A stretch of DNA of 64,000 nucleotides. Origin: Caprella mutica. Taxonomy: Eukaryota > Arthropoda > Malacostraca > Amphipoda > Caprellidae. The notes below the pieces were generated by a model. It was given only the letters and a program-made list of their open reading frames with translations, was not told the origin of the DNA and did not search any database. The translations under genes and the position numbers were made by a program. Positions 19,905 to 31,141 of the stretch are shown here, in pieces. Within the stretch, counting starts at the first letter, position 1, and every line of letters starts with the position of its first letter. Location: NCBI GenBank assembly GCA_947561585.1, contig CANNZV010000127.1:124001-188000 (forward strand), given 5' to 3'.

Positions 19905-20160
19905 TTTTACTTGATTAATTGGAACAAACTGATATTGAAACCTTTTGGGAATATTAATTAGAGATATTTACAGTTAGAGTATTTAGCAGAAATGATTTTT
20001 CCGTCATTAAATTTTCATAAAATAGTATAATTTTCTTCTTCGTTACATTTAAGTTAGGCTTAAATTAAGTGGTCGCTTTACACGAATGGACGTTATAAAA
20101 GAGATAAAATTAATAACACTTCTATGAAGGTATAAGAAAAATGACAAATATTTAATTTCA
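19905..20160. repeat. Fragment of block A (TATA-containing segment)
   Basis: GATTAATTGGAACAAACTGA to ACGTTATAAAAGAGATAAAA, also at 23,275-23,510, 296-510 and 25,560-25,785. The conserved TATAAAAGAG string could be a promoter remnant of the parent element. Confidence 0.6.
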
Positions 20161-20560
20161 ATAAAGTTAGTTGAAGTTAACAAAAATAGTTACAACATTA
20201 TTTTGAAATATGCTTTAGCAATGTGATATTTGAGTGTTTGGCTATACTTTAAAAGGAGTAGTGAACCTTTGGACAAAATCTCCTTTTTTATTAATAAATC
20301 GAATGAGGGACATATTGTCCTTTTGTTTTAAAAATTCAATATAAAAAAAAACATTTGTATGACAACATCAACCATCTCAAATAAAACGAAGAATAGGTAA
20401 AATAATCAAATAAATGATCATCCATCAATAAATACATCACTGAAAATAGCAAATTCCCTTCCAAATGAAATAGTTCATCAATTGTTCTCAAACAGAGGGA
20501 ATGTTAGAAAGGAACGAAATATTCTTGAAACTTTATAAAAGTTACACGATTTTTAGCGCA
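20161..20560. other. AT-rich sequence, no gene
   Basis: No feature recognised. Confidence 0.4.
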
Positions 20561-21330
20561 GGTGCCCGTAGCTTCGGGCTGATGCCGTACACGTGTTATT
20601 TAGAGGACGTCACTCGTCCAATGCCGGGTAGAAATCGAAGGCTGGACTTTTCATCAGGTCCTAACCAGGGACACCTTGGAGTGTCATCTATCTCATGATA
20701 GTAGTTGCTATTGGAGTCCTAGAAATCTACTGTGCTCTGACGAAGAACAAGACGATCGTGTAAGAATTAAAGACTAGACGTGTTTCAGCGTCATTTGATT
20801 GCAAGTCTTCAGTTGATTTTCTTGTTGAAATCCATTGAGGCTGACATTTGGTACAAGGGTACATTCAGTATGTCGCTCGTCTCCCACCGCCCCTTTCAGT
20901 GAGAACCAAGATTATGAACAGAGTGAAAGGATTCTCCTCATCATGGTTGTACTTGTACCTCTGGACACATTGTACTTTTCTTCTCTACAACCAGCTCAGT
21001 AATATTGGCGATAAAGACAGACATCTACATGACTCAGATATACAACCATCAACATATAATTCGCTCTGACGTCTCCAAGAACTGACTAAGCGTTTAGTTG
21101 ATGTATTCGCTGATTCTGATTCAGAAAGCACTCTGTCAAACTAAGTATCAGGTATAAGTAACAAGAGGGGTGGAAAAGTTTCTTCAGCAACTAGAAAGGA
21201 AAAGAGTTTGCTGAATTAGGAGGTACGGTCGAAGTGGGCATGGCTCTGAAAGTAATGGAAAGAGTTGATTTATTATGTATACTGTTGTAGAATATGTATA
21301 GATTGTAGAAGATGGCGTAGTTAATGTGTT
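20561..21330. other. Moderate-complexity segment of unknown origin
   Basis: Less AT-rich than its surroundings (GCCCGTAGCTTCGGGCTGAT; CCCACCGCCCCTTTCAGTGA), which suggests former coding or other selected sequence. All frames are short (at most 73 codons), and I recognise no domain. It could be a decayed gene or transposon fragment. Confidence 0.3.
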
Positions 21331-21426
21331 GACACTCTGTAAGAAGTGTGGGGACTTCATCTTCAAACCAATGGCTATAACGATATTCAGTTTGATGATC
21401 TGGATAGCTACTTTTCATATATCGCT

Positions 21427-21512
21427 GATGAGGTACCTGATGAGTTACTTAATGAGTTATCGGATGAGTTACTTAATGAGTTACCGGATGAGTTACTTAA
21501 TGAGTTACTTTT
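21427..21512. repeat. Short tandem repeat, 24-bp unit
   Basis: GATGAGTTACTTAATGAGTT recurs three times with the variants ATCG and ACCG. Confidence 0.7.
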
Positions 21513-21569
21513 TTCTTTATGTGGTGGAACCATCAGATAACTCTAAACTTAACCTATATGAGGTACCAC

Positions 21570-21645
21570 AAATAACTATTTTTGTTGCAGCTATCCATGC
21601 AATGTTTATTTGGCATTCTCCTGTAGGTAGTAGACATAGGAAAAA
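21570..21645. mobile_element. Family F left-end fragment
   Basis: TTTTTGTTGCAGCTATCCAT.. then GTAGTAGACATAGG; only the terminal 75 bp. Confidence 0.55.
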
Positions 21646-21955
21646 TTAGAAACCCACAATATTCCTGCAGTTCAATATTCTATTGGTCTTCATTTAGAAG
21701 ATTCAAATCATAAGAAATTTATGAAGAACATTAAAATACTTTGCCGATTGTATATCAATTTTGTATTTGAATTACCTTATGAAAATAGAAAAAAATATTA
21801 CACATTATAATAAGTGAACCTAACACAAAAATTCAGACCTCATAGTTGAAGATCATAATGATCATAAATCATAATTTTCAAGTTTAATTTTCATATAAGA
21901 AATATAATATAATATAGTTATATAAGAAGAAAAAGAATCGCATAAGACAAATAAT
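21646..21955. other. AT-rich old repeat, no gene
   Basis: Shares pieces with 16,600-16,800. Nothing coding. Confidence 0.4.
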
Positions 21956-21964
21956 AGCTTTAAT

Positions 21965-22022
21965 TAGTTTTTTCTTATGTGATCGAAAATGTGGAATCGT
22001 TCGATAACTCAGAAGTCACCCA
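21965..22022. mobile_element. Family H right-arm fragment
   Basis: ATGTGATCGAAAATGTGGAA then CGATAACTCAGAAGTCACCC; the left arm is not evident. Confidence 0.5.
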
Positions 22023-22097
22023 GAATAAAACACTTGAATTGGTAAGTGTAGCAAAATATTGATTGTAAAATAGTTTAAACTTAATCGAATATGCAAT

Positions 22098-22870
22098 ATT
22101 TTTGTTGCAGTTACCCATGCAGGTTTTATTAACATGTGCTTAGTCTTCTGGTAGTAGACATCAGAACAAGAATGAAGTAATGAAAAAAGTGGCAATTTTT
22201 CCATCTTTCTGAATATTTATGAAGATCTTCATAGGCCTTAAAAGAATCAAATCCTGAACATTTATGAATAACTTCATTGGGTAGTTCGCTCCCAGGGTCT
22301 CTATCCTGAAGATGTTTGTGGTGAAGGGAAGTGAAGGTGCCCAAACTTTGACCAATCAAAGTTCATAGAATGAAAAGTTACTTCATTGAATAAAGCATTT
22401 AATCACCACTCACTGGTGGCTGCCATATTGATTCCGTGACGTCACACTCTAAATTTTCTCATTTCGATCATGTACATCAAACTCTGTCAAAAATGAATGA
22501 GTTTCCTAATTTGACGAGGAATAGAATCGATTAAAAATATCAATTAAATATTTATAAGTTGTATGTTTGACATTAAAATTTCTTACGTCACTGAATGTCT
22601 TCTCAATTTGGTGACACATAATTAAAAGCAAATAATATTCTTTCCCTATTACTTGTGGTTTGAACTAAAATTACTGGGGGTGAACTTACCAATAAAGTTC
22701 TTCATTAATGTTTACGATTTAATTCTTTTGAAGTCTATGAAGACCCACAAAAATATTCAAACACACGAAATAGTTTCTGTCCTCATTACTTCATTTTCGT
22801 TCTGATACCTACTACCAGAAGACTGAGCACATGTTAATAAACATTGCATGGGTAACTGCAACAAAAATAT
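22098..22870. mobile_element. Family F foldback element, best full-length copy
   Basis: About 0.77 kb with inverted ends of at least 150 bp. The left end is TTTTTGTTGCAGTTACCCAT and the right end ATGGGTAACTGCAACAAAAA. The arms continue inward through CTTCTGGTAGTAGACATCAG / CTACTACCAGAAGACTGAGC and the AATAACTTCATTGG / CCAATAAAGTTCTTCATT region. The centre is conserved among copies (CACCACTCACTGGTGGCTGC; CGTGACGTCACACTC). No transposase, superfamily unknown. Confidence 0.85.
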
Positions 22871-22889
22871 TACACAAAATTATCTTGAG

Positions 22890-23148
22890 AAGTCAATTTC
22901 CAGTTCGTTTATCGTATTCAATGACAATAAACAAATCACAGGGACAGACGTTTAACACGGTTGGTATAAAAACCTCTACGGTGCCTTTTCGAGAGCCCGT
23001 AAATTGTCGGATGTCCGAGTTAAGGTTAACTACAAACAAGGAAGGAAAGCTGGAAGAACTATTATTAAGAATGTGGCCTTTAAAGAAGTGTTATAAGATT
23101 ATTGTAGTACAAGTCACGTTTTGTTTAATTAATTCACGTATTATTTAA
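22890..23148 (+). pseudogene. Helitron helicase, C-terminal fragment
   Basis: Reads SQFPVRLSYSMTINKSQGQT then FNTVGI, the motif V region of Pif1-type helicases found in Helitron Rep-helicases. After it the frame drifts (EPVNCRMSELRLTTNKEGK) and ends at 23,148; the final helicase motif is degraded. The 5' part of the element, including Rep, is absent. It lies 117 bp before a Helitron 3' terminus. Confidence 0.8.
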
Positions 23149-23265
23149 ATTCCATTATTATAAGTTTCATTTGATTCAAACCAACATTTTGTTTCAGCTA
23201 TTAAATTTACTCACACGTCATCAATCTGTGCGATAAAACCGTGGAATATCCACGAGTACCGCTAG
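22890..23265 (+). mobile_element. 5'-truncated Helitron with 3' terminus
   Basis: Ends with a hairpin GTGGAATATCCAC (23,241-23,253) and CTAG at 23,262-23,265 followed by T, the Helitron 3' signature. The tail resembles the end at 62,107-62,133, so both belong to one family. It replaces part of the H sequence expected next to the F end at 22,870. Confidence 0.8.
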
Positions 23266-23269
23266 TTAT

Positions 23270-23520
23270 GTATTATTTGATTAATTGGAACAAACTGATA
23301 TTGAATATTGAAACTTTTTGGGAATATTAATTGAAGATATTTATCGTAAATTTAGAGCATTTTGCTTACAAGATGTTTTCAGTCATTTAATATTCATAAA
23401 ATAGTTAAATTTCCCCTTGTACATTTAATTAAGACTAAAATTAATTGGTCGCTTTAAACGAATGGATGCTATAAAAGAGAGGAAAATTAGAACACTTTTA
23501 TGAAGGGGTATGAAGCATTT
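23270..23520. repeat. Fragment of block A (TATA-containing segment)
   Basis: GATTAATTGGAACAAACTGA to GCTATAAAAGAGAGGAAAAT. Confidence 0.6.
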
Positions 23521-23930
23521 TAGACCATACCTTCATAGAATATAAAGTGTTTATTTCGACGAATACAACCTTATGTTAAAGTTTGGCAACAAAAGTGTCG
23601 GACAACCTGTATGTATCGATAATACTTTTTTAAATTTAAATATAAACCTAAACCCATTTCATTAATTGATTCCTCCAGAAATAGACAACAGGTACTGAAC
23701 GAGTTAAATTATAAAATATAGATTTTCGGTTCTGTACATGGATAGCTACTAATTGAAATAAAAGTTTATTAAACGTAATTATTAGATATTTTTCTATATT
23801 TAATAGATTCTCATCTGGTGAAATTTCTTAACCCTATGTTGGCAACTTCTTAACCCTATGTTGGCAATTTCTTAACCCTATGTTGGCAACTGGTTCCTTC
23901 TTACAGTGATTTATTTTTATACAAATTTTA
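23521..23930. other. AT-rich sequence with a small tandem repeat
   Basis: At 23,827-23,893 a 22-bp unit (CTTAACCCTATGTTGGCAA..) occurs three times. No gene. The TAACCC within the unit is not a telomere array. Confidence 0.5.
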
Positions 23931-24207
23931 TATTTAAATATTAAAAATTGAAACAGTTAGCCTTAAAAGATGCATTTAATTGAACTATAAGTCCTAGGTA
24001 GAGTTTTTTTAATGTTATGTTCATACTAAATAGTAGTACATTTACTGCATTGAAATGATGTACTCAGAATATATATAGAGAAATCACTTAAACTAAATGT
24101 TACAAAGTATAAATACACAGGTATATTTTTACTTCAGTAACCCCATGTAAGTAACTCCTTGCAGCATAACAGCTTCTCGTTCATTTAAATCTCGTAAATT
24201 AGACGTA

Positions 24208-24352
24208 GGGTAAGTTCGGAGTTATCGACCGGTTTCGCATTTTCGTTCATACAAGAAAAATAATATTATTTTACTCGTTATTTTAATTATTATATATTTT
24301 CCTTTAATGTGAACGGAAATGAGTAATCATCCGATAACTCGAAAGTGAACCG
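24208..24352. mobile_element. Family H hairpin, diverged
   Basis: GGGTAAGTTCGGAGTTATCG on the left; GATAACTCGAAAGTGAACC on the right. Confidence 0.65.
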
Positions 24353-24427
24353 AAATACATCACTTGAATTGGTAAGTTTAGCAAAATATTTATTATTAAT
24401 AATTAAAACTCAAACGCAATGTGTAAT

Positions 24428-25376
24428 ATTTTTGTTACAGTTACCCATGCAATTTTTATTAACATGTGCTCAGTCTTCTGGTAGTAGACATCAGAACAAG
24501 AATGAAGTGATTGAGAAAGCAGAACTCTCTTCTCCTCATTTACCTTTCAAACATTTTTGTGGGTCTTCATAGACCTTAAAAGACTTAAATTCGAAACATT
24601 TATGAATAACTTCATTGGTTACTTCGCCCCCAGGGGCTCTATCCTGAAGCTGTCTGTGGTGAAGGGAAGAGAAGGGTCCCAAACTTTGACCAATCAAAGT
24701 TCATAGAATGAAAAGTTACTTCATTGAATAAAGCATTTGATCACCACTCACTGGTGGCTGTCATATTGATTCCGTGACGTCACACTCTAAATTTTCTCAT
24801 TTCTATCATGTACAGCAAACTCTGTCAAAATGAATGAATTTCCTAGAATTGATTAAAAATTTCAATTAATTATTGATAATATGTATATTTGGCAACAAAA
24901 TTTCCGAAGCCACTGATTGACGCGTCAGTTTTTCACCGCCACGTTAAAAAAGCTCATGGCAAAAAGTTAAGCTGCAATTGTTTTAAACGGAACTCTTCTC
25001 ACTTGCGTGAAGAAAAAAACATGGGTGAAAAAAGTGTGAAGGGTTCCGTTCAAAACAATGTAGCTAAAAATTTGGCCAAGAGCCTTTTCTTTTCACGCAG
25101 CGTTCAGAAATTCAATTGTGGCTTTAAAGTAAATAATTTTCTTTCCCAATTACTTATAGTTCGAACTAAAATTATTGGGGGTGAACTTACCAATAAATTC
25201 TACATAAATGTTTACGATATAATTCTTTTAAGGTCTATGAAGACCCACCAAAATATTTAAGGGAAAAATATCATCAAACTTATCGAGTGTTCAATTGCTA
25301 CACAATTATTCTGATGTCTACTACCAGAAGACTGAGCACAAGTAAACATTACATGGGTAACTACAACAAAAATATA
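24428..25376. mobile_element. Family F foldback with an internal insertion
   Basis: Terminal repeats at 24,428 (TTTTTGTTACAGTTACCCAT) and 25,376 (ATGGGTAACTACAACAAAAA). About 220 bp of foreign hairpin sequence (24,905-25,125) replaces a short stretch of the usual interior. Confidence 0.75.
24905..25125. mobile_element. Imperfect hairpin insertion within F
   Basis: ATTGTTTTAAACGGAAC (left) and GTTCCGTTCAAAACAAT (right) are inverted complements. The arms extend outward with mismatches through AAGCTCATGGCAAAAAGTTA / AGAGCCTTTTC. Probably a separate small MITE. The ORF across it (24,889-25,260) has no recognisable domain. Confidence 0.5.
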
Positions 25377-27030
25377 ACATAAATATTATCTTGAGATATG
25401 TTATCAATTCAATTTTTATAAGGTAATTCCAAGTTATCGGACAGTTACACATTTTCGATCATATAGACAAACATTAAATTTTATAGTAAGTACAACTTAA
25501 CTCTTTATTTTAATTGGTATCCATGATATCTTCAGATCTATTGAATACCAATTAAAAGAAAAGTTAAATAATTATATTGAATATTGAAACTTTTTGGGAA
25601 TATTAATTGAAGGTATTTATCGTAAAATGTAGAGCATTTTGCTTACTTTTGCCCTCATTAAATTTCATAGTAATTTAATTATTTACTCTTGTACATTTTA
25701 TTAAGGCTGAAATTAATTGGTTGCTTTAAACGAATGGACGCTATAAAAGAGATAAAATGAATAACACTTTTATGAAGGAGTAACAAGAGAAAAAAATGAA
25801 TTTCAATAAAGTATATTGAAGAACATTAGTTACAAGTTTTTCCCACAATATATAATATTGATTTTTTTAATTCTTCATATTTTGAAATAAACATCAGCAC
25901 TCAGTTGCGTTTGCATTTATTTTTTTTTATTCTTCATATTTTGAAATATACATCAGCACTCAGTTGCGTTTGCATTTAATTTTTTTTAATTTTATTTATT
26001 AATTCTTTAATAAATTTTTAAAGGATATAAAAGTATGGACGTTTCGTCTGTTCACTGAAGACATTTTCAGGTTAATCTGAATAGAAAGATAAAGTAATTA
26101 AAAGAAATAAAGATGAACAGCACAGTTTGAAATGGAAAAACTGTTACTAACAATATTACATTCTATCGAATAATACACCATTAGTCTTATTTGGAGAGAA
26201 ACAATATACTTTATTGCACTAATTAACATGAATTGATACCTTCTCAAAAACAGATGTTAGTACAGACTGTACAGTGACTGTACAGGTGTGGCTGCGACAG
26301 TTAGGTCTCACTAACCAGTTTATCAATCATTAATTCGTATTTTCTTTAATAGAGTAAATTTCAGTTATTGCACGGTTCCACATTTTCGATCATTTAGAAA
26401 AAATATTTTAATAAATTAGTAATTAATTTTTATATATATTTTTTTGTTTAAAAATAAAGTATTTTAGTTATTAAATTTTTTTTTCTTATATGATCGAAGA
26501 TGTGTAACCGTGCAATAACTCGTAACTTACCCCAGTGTATTTATCATCCTAGTTATTTTCTAAAGTGTACAACTGTTTGTTTTTAGTTTATTTTGTTTGA
26601 CAGATTAATGATACCGGTATCGGACAGACGTATCTGTTATCTGATGTATTTACATCGCTAATTAATTCATAATAGTTATTTCTATTGAGATATATAGTTA
26701 ATTATTCTTTGCACAAATGTTACCATTGCACTAATTTATTCCATATCATTTTCCCTGTGTTTGTTATTGTAATTTTATCTGTTATGTACAGTTTAACATC
26801 TGCTATTTAAAATAACCTAACTTAATACTTCCTGTAATTTTCATATCAAGATTATATCTTAACTATAAACAAAAATAAAACAAATGGAATTTACCAACAT
26901 TTAATAGATGGATATAATTTATTTTACTCGTTAACTTCATTATTATTTAACTTGTTTTTTTTTCTATTATATGTTTTTGAGTGTTATTATGTGTCTTTCA
27001 CCGAGTTTTAGAGGATAGCACTAGAATCAT
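25278..27030. repeat. Composite repeat block A, copy 2
   Basis: Duplicate of 1-1,550 with the same order of pieces and about 170 bp more near 26,820-26,985. It includes an extra local duplication of the TTTTTTAATTCTTCATATTT segment at 25,860-25,980. H arms at 25,425 and 26,351-26,535. Non-coding. Confidence 0.85.
26351..26535. mobile_element. Family H hairpin MITE within block A
   Basis: Counterpart of 1,015-1,194; right arm GATCGAAGATGTGTAACC..AACTCGTAACTTACCCC. Confidence 0.7.
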
Positions 27031-27820
27031 GGAGTCCCTTTCCTCTCTGACTGCTTCTTCCAATCCTTTGTATTTGATAACCATTTAACATCAGCGATAT
27101 GGTGTTTTGTTTCCGATTCAGACAGACTAAATTAATGAAAGTCATCTTTTCATTTCCAAACCTATGTAATGTACATTACAAAACATGTATTTATTTAGAG
27201 ACGTTAAAATATCTGATTAATTTGTTGTTGTTGTTGTAGATTTTGTATAAAGTGTCTCCTAATATAAATTTTTCAGATCAGTTGACTTTGCGCTGTAAAT
27301 CTTCAAAATGAATCAGCAGCTCATGTTTCTCCTAATGAAATCCGCTGCCGATATTTTCCCTGAAAGTATGTCATGTTTGTCCCTAAGCAGTTGTCCCACT
27401 TTTAATATTCAAATTAATGTGCGAGTTAAAGCTAGAACTATTTATCGGATACTGGAGTAAGTTCCGTGTTATCGGGCTAAAACTCGGAACTTACCCCAAA
27501 TTATGTGAAGGAGATAATGGTTAAAATATTGGTAATAGAGATTAAGTTTTGTTTGGAGAGCAGAATATAAATTACTTAGAGTTTATAGTTTAAGGTTAGT
27601 ATTATAGTAAAGTACTAAGTTATTAATATCGTCCATTACGGTGAATATTGATGGTATTTCAGCGTAAAATATCATAGTTTCGGACATTATCGTCAGTAAT
27701 TTTTATCGGGGATGTCTGACGATAGACGATAGATTATAAGTGTATTAAATTTATGATTAACTACGATTGTATTTTCATCGAATTATTGATAGTCTTAGAT
27801 TCATAATCTTTTTCTCATCG
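27031..27820. other. No gene; fragment of R and a tiny H-like palindrome
   Basis: 27,090-27,135 repeats the ACATCAGCGATATGG..GTTTCCGATTCAGACAG part of R (compare 48,785-48,825). At 27,463-27,503 an H arm pair is reduced to almost nothing but its outer ends (GAGTAAGTTCCGTGTTATCG / AACTCGGAACTTACCCC). Confidence 0.45.
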
Positions 27821-27836
27821 ATTATAATCCGAGTCC

Positions 27837-27977
27837 GGACAATTCCTCGCAGGGACAATTCGTCGCAGGGACAATTCGTCTCAGGGACAATTCGTCGCAG
27901 GGACAATTTGTCGTAGGAAAACTTCGTCGCGGGGACAATTCGTTGCGGACAATTCATCGTGGACAGTTTGTCGGGTA
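27837..27977. repeat. Left terminal minisatellite of M1
   Basis: About eight units of 14-16 bp, core GGACAATTCGTCGCAG, drifting towards the interior. Inverted counterpart at 29,297-29,340. Confidence 0.85.
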
Positions 27978-28155
27978 CAGTTTTCTATATTTTTGCTATA
28001 TTCGTATTTATAAATGTTTAACTTAATTCAACACAATTTTATTCCATTTTTTAATTCTTCAAATTACATCCCTAGATTTTGAGTTGGTTTGATCCATAGA
28101 GTTATGATAAACTACTCTAGAGAGAGGAAGTGTTGCAGCGATTGCAGGACGCTAA

Positions 28156-28819
28156 AGCCCAGTCCAGACGGTCAAATTTTTCAGAGAAGTGACAAACTTA
28201 ATGACAAACTAAATGACGATAACTTCCTAGCGTCAGCAAACCGTCAAACTTTTCATCAGTTTTTTTATTCCAACATGTTGGATATCGTCATCAAAAAGTT
28301 TGTCAAACTATTTGCTGACGATAAAGTTTGAAGTACACACTGACTTTCCGGCAATAATATTTTTTTATTTGCGCGTCATTTTAGTTTATTACAGCTAGGT
28401 ACACCTACAAAAACCTAAATTTTTTCAAATTTAGTATATATCTAGTTACAATGGCTGACAACAGACTCTTTAATACTTGGTTGTATTAGATCTAAGTTAT
28501 AGGTAGGCTACGTTGTGAATTGTTTTCTAAGATCTATTTTTGACTATCCTTTTCAAGACTATATTTTGTCATTAAAAACAATTTTTTTTCTGGTTTCTTA
28601 CTGTTCTAAATTAAAAAAATATACATACCAAGTTATATAATTTTTATTTTCACGATATATAACATTAATTTTGACGAAACTGACGCCAGTGAACCTCAAA
28701 CTTTTGGCGAGAAAATTTGACCGTGTAGACACTCCTTGAAAACTGACGATAAGTTTGTCATTTAGTTTGTCATTAAGTTTGTCACTTCTCTAAAAAAATT
28801 TGACCGTCTGGACGGGGCT
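28156..28819. mobile_element. MITE with about 65-bp inverted ends, nested in M1
   Basis: The left arm is GCCCAGTCCAGACGGTCAAA..GAAGTGACAAACTTAATGAC and the right arm is its complement ending CCGTCTGGACGGGGC. Flanks are TAA on both sides (28,153-55; 28,820-22), fitting a 3-bp Harbinger-type target. A TTAA target with a mutated left copy is the alternative. No transposase. Confidence 0.75.
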
Positions 28820-29459
28820 TAAGGAAGACTGTGTAAAACCTTATTTTGTTTCAGTTATATAATCTCTCCATAAAATTTTGTTTCAGTTACATCATTTTTC
28901 CATTTAACTGACGCTAGATTGCCAGTCACGTGACCCAAAAATAAGGATTTTAGCGTCCCGCAAGACGCGATATCATTTTGGCCACTGACTCACCACTTGG
29001 TTTAATCTGAGGTTTTTAGATTTATATAAATTACCCGTATTGTTGATACCAAGTCTTGATATTATTTTATTATTTTAATTATTTCTATTTATTTCAATTG
29101 TTTAATAATTTATTTCGAAATAATGGAAGATTACTTATTCATTAAAAATCTTTTGTATCATAGATACCAAGTTTTGTACATATTGTATCATTTGTTAATT
29201 TGAAGATTTGAAAGAAATGGAAAGTATTGCGAATAAAAGGCGAAATGAAATATGGAACAAATTAATAAAATGAAATATGGCGAAAGGGAAAATATGGCGA
29301 CGAATTGTCCGCAACGAATTGTCCACTCGAAGAATTGTCCTAGCACCATTATAATCATTTGTTGAAACTCTTAAGATTATAACTATTTGAATGGAATATA
29401 CATTTATACATGTAATTATTGACGTCAAATAACAACAACAATCAGTAGATATTGCTAGA

Positions 29460-30100
29460 GCTGCTCTTAGTAGCTAAAATATATGGACTGAAAAATACAA
29501 ATACAAAATAATTTTTTTTTCCAAAAAAAAAAATGGAAAATTAAAAAAAATCAAATTAAAAATTTTCAATACAAATATTTGGTTTGTGTTTCACAGTCCA
29601 AAAACTTTGGTGGAAACCAAAATTGTGACATTTTTCCAAATTGTTCGATTGTTAGAGAATAATGTGATACAAACTTCGAATGACAATTGGTGCTCTAAGT
29701 AGAAAATATTTAACGATACTCAGTCTGAACGGAAGATTATGGAGGGATGGCCCCACCATATTTATCTATACTTTATTTTTAAATGGAAATAAAGTAAAAG
29801 TGCCAACAATTCAGTGTTACTTTTAATTATTGACTGCATATGTTCTGTATGTGACACACATAATGAAAGTTAGATGTTTAAGGTGAGGGAATTTTATCTT
29901 AAATTTTAAGGTAAGTTCTTAGTTATCGGACGGTGTCACATTATCGATCATGAAATATAAAATAGAAAATTTAACGGTTTGGTCAGTAATAATGATAATT
30001 ATAAGGGTTAAACAATCACCAATGTTGTGGAGGTTTATTGTACGTATAATTTTATTTTGATTAAAATATATGCATAATGATATTAATATTTAGTACAGCG
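29460..30100. other. AT-rich sequence with a lone H left arm
   Basis: GGTAAGTTCTTAGTTATCGG at 29,910 with TCGATCATG to 29,951 is an H left arm without a partner. Otherwise no feature. Confidence 0.4.
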
Positions 30101-31141
30101 TGATCCACAAGAAACTGATAAAAAGTAAACGGTTGTAGCATACAATTTTATTGATACAAGAAGGTAAAACAAAAAACTCATAAAAGAATAGGTTCTCGAG
30201 ATGTATTCAAGCTATAGAACGTTCTCGATGCAAAGATTTTTTTTTAATTAGTAATTACTGTAATTAAGAAATTTTGGTAAATTGAACAGATTTCAACACG
30301 TATTCTTTATGTCTTCAACTTGGTTAGGTTTCGATTTAAATAGCTTCTCTTTAATGTATCCACAGAGAAAAAGTCCAAAGGTGAAGAGTCAGGTGATCTA
30401 ACTGGCCAGAGAAAATTGGTTCAGCTTGAAATAAACCTGTCCCCGAAAGGATTTTTCCACCAGACGAAAATGTGTGTGCAGTCGTAACAAACCTCGGGAT
30501 GATTGTCGTCCGCTATGAAGTCTGGTTTACACGCTAAGGTAAATTGTTACGATCACTATGTTCAACAAATCGTTACAAGCATATAAACCTTCCTTCACAG
30601 TATTTAACATTTCAATACATGTGTCTGTGTTTACAGGGCAAGCATTTCCAGTCCCTGGCATCTTCAAAAAAATGAACCATGAACTTAGCGAAATAAAACA
30701 GCACCAAACTGTCACTTTGAAGAGTGAAATGGTTTTTCAAACAATTGCATAGGTTTTTGAGAGCTCCATATGCGAAATTTTTGCTATTCATAAAACCATG
30801 TAAGTGAATGTGTACTCTCGTTGTTAGAAACTATAGAGTTTAGATCCAGCTGTGTTTTTTGTGACATCTTTTGGAAGAAAAGTGTTATCTTCTAACATTA
30901 CCATTGTGTTGTATAATGTGCCAACTTTGTAAGATTTCAGTCTGAGATTGTTCTTTAGAATGCGTCTGACAGTTTCTCGCTTCATATCCATTTCTGCTGC
31001 ATGTTTTCTAACACTTCTAGATGGAGATTCTTGAAGTTTTCGTAAACCAAAGCAATCTTGAATGTGTTGGTGCATGTATGCTCTTGAATTTTTTAAATTT
31101 AGATTACAGATAGTTTCATTTCTTGTCCATTTATTAAACAC
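30100..31141 (-). pseudogene. Degraded mariner-like transposase
   Basis: On the minus strand 31,141-30,824 encodes the second half of a helix-turn-helix domain (SPSRSVRKHAAEMDMKRETV, then RRILKNNLRLKSYKVG), typical of insect mariner-like transposases. Near 30,410-30,340 the minus strand gives WPVRSPDSSPLDFF and, after a frameshift, GYIKEKLF, the catalytic C-terminal block (usually SPDL-x-PLDFFLWG). The middle, with the first two catalytic residues, is replaced by unrelated sequence at about 30,520-30,820. A possible element end is CAGCGTGATCCACAAGAAAC near 30,097. Clearly inactive. Confidence 0.7.

Larger units (their letters stand above)
23930..25260. repeat. Composite repeat block B, copy 2
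   Basis: Parallels 3,060-4,230: shared leader, H hairpin at 24,208-24,352, then F from 24,428. Here block A follows immediately, so B-A was probably the original order. Confidence 0.75.
27830..29347. mobile_element. Family M foldback element with minisatellite ends (M1)
   Basis: Flanked by an exact 9-bp duplication ATTATAATC (27,821-27,829 and 29,348-29,356). The left end is CGAGTCC followed by units of GGACAATTCGTCGCAG (about eight, to 27,975). The right end, read on the minus strand, is GGTGCTA followed by three GGACAATTC-type units. The interior is AT-rich and non-coding, and holds a nested MITE (28,156-28,819). End caps are GGTGCTA-like on the right and GGTGACC-like on the left, so M1 lies in the opposite orientation to M2 and M3. 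A 9-bp duplication suggests Mutator-like mobilisation. Confidence 0.75.

Noticed and set aside
23827..23893. TAACCC-containing repeats as an interstitial telomere
   Set aside because: TAACCC occurs once per 22-bp unit, not as a tandem hexamer.
24889..25260. 123-codon ORF as a gene
   Set aside because: It crosses an inserted hairpin and the F interior, shows no domain, and both arms are inverted repeats.
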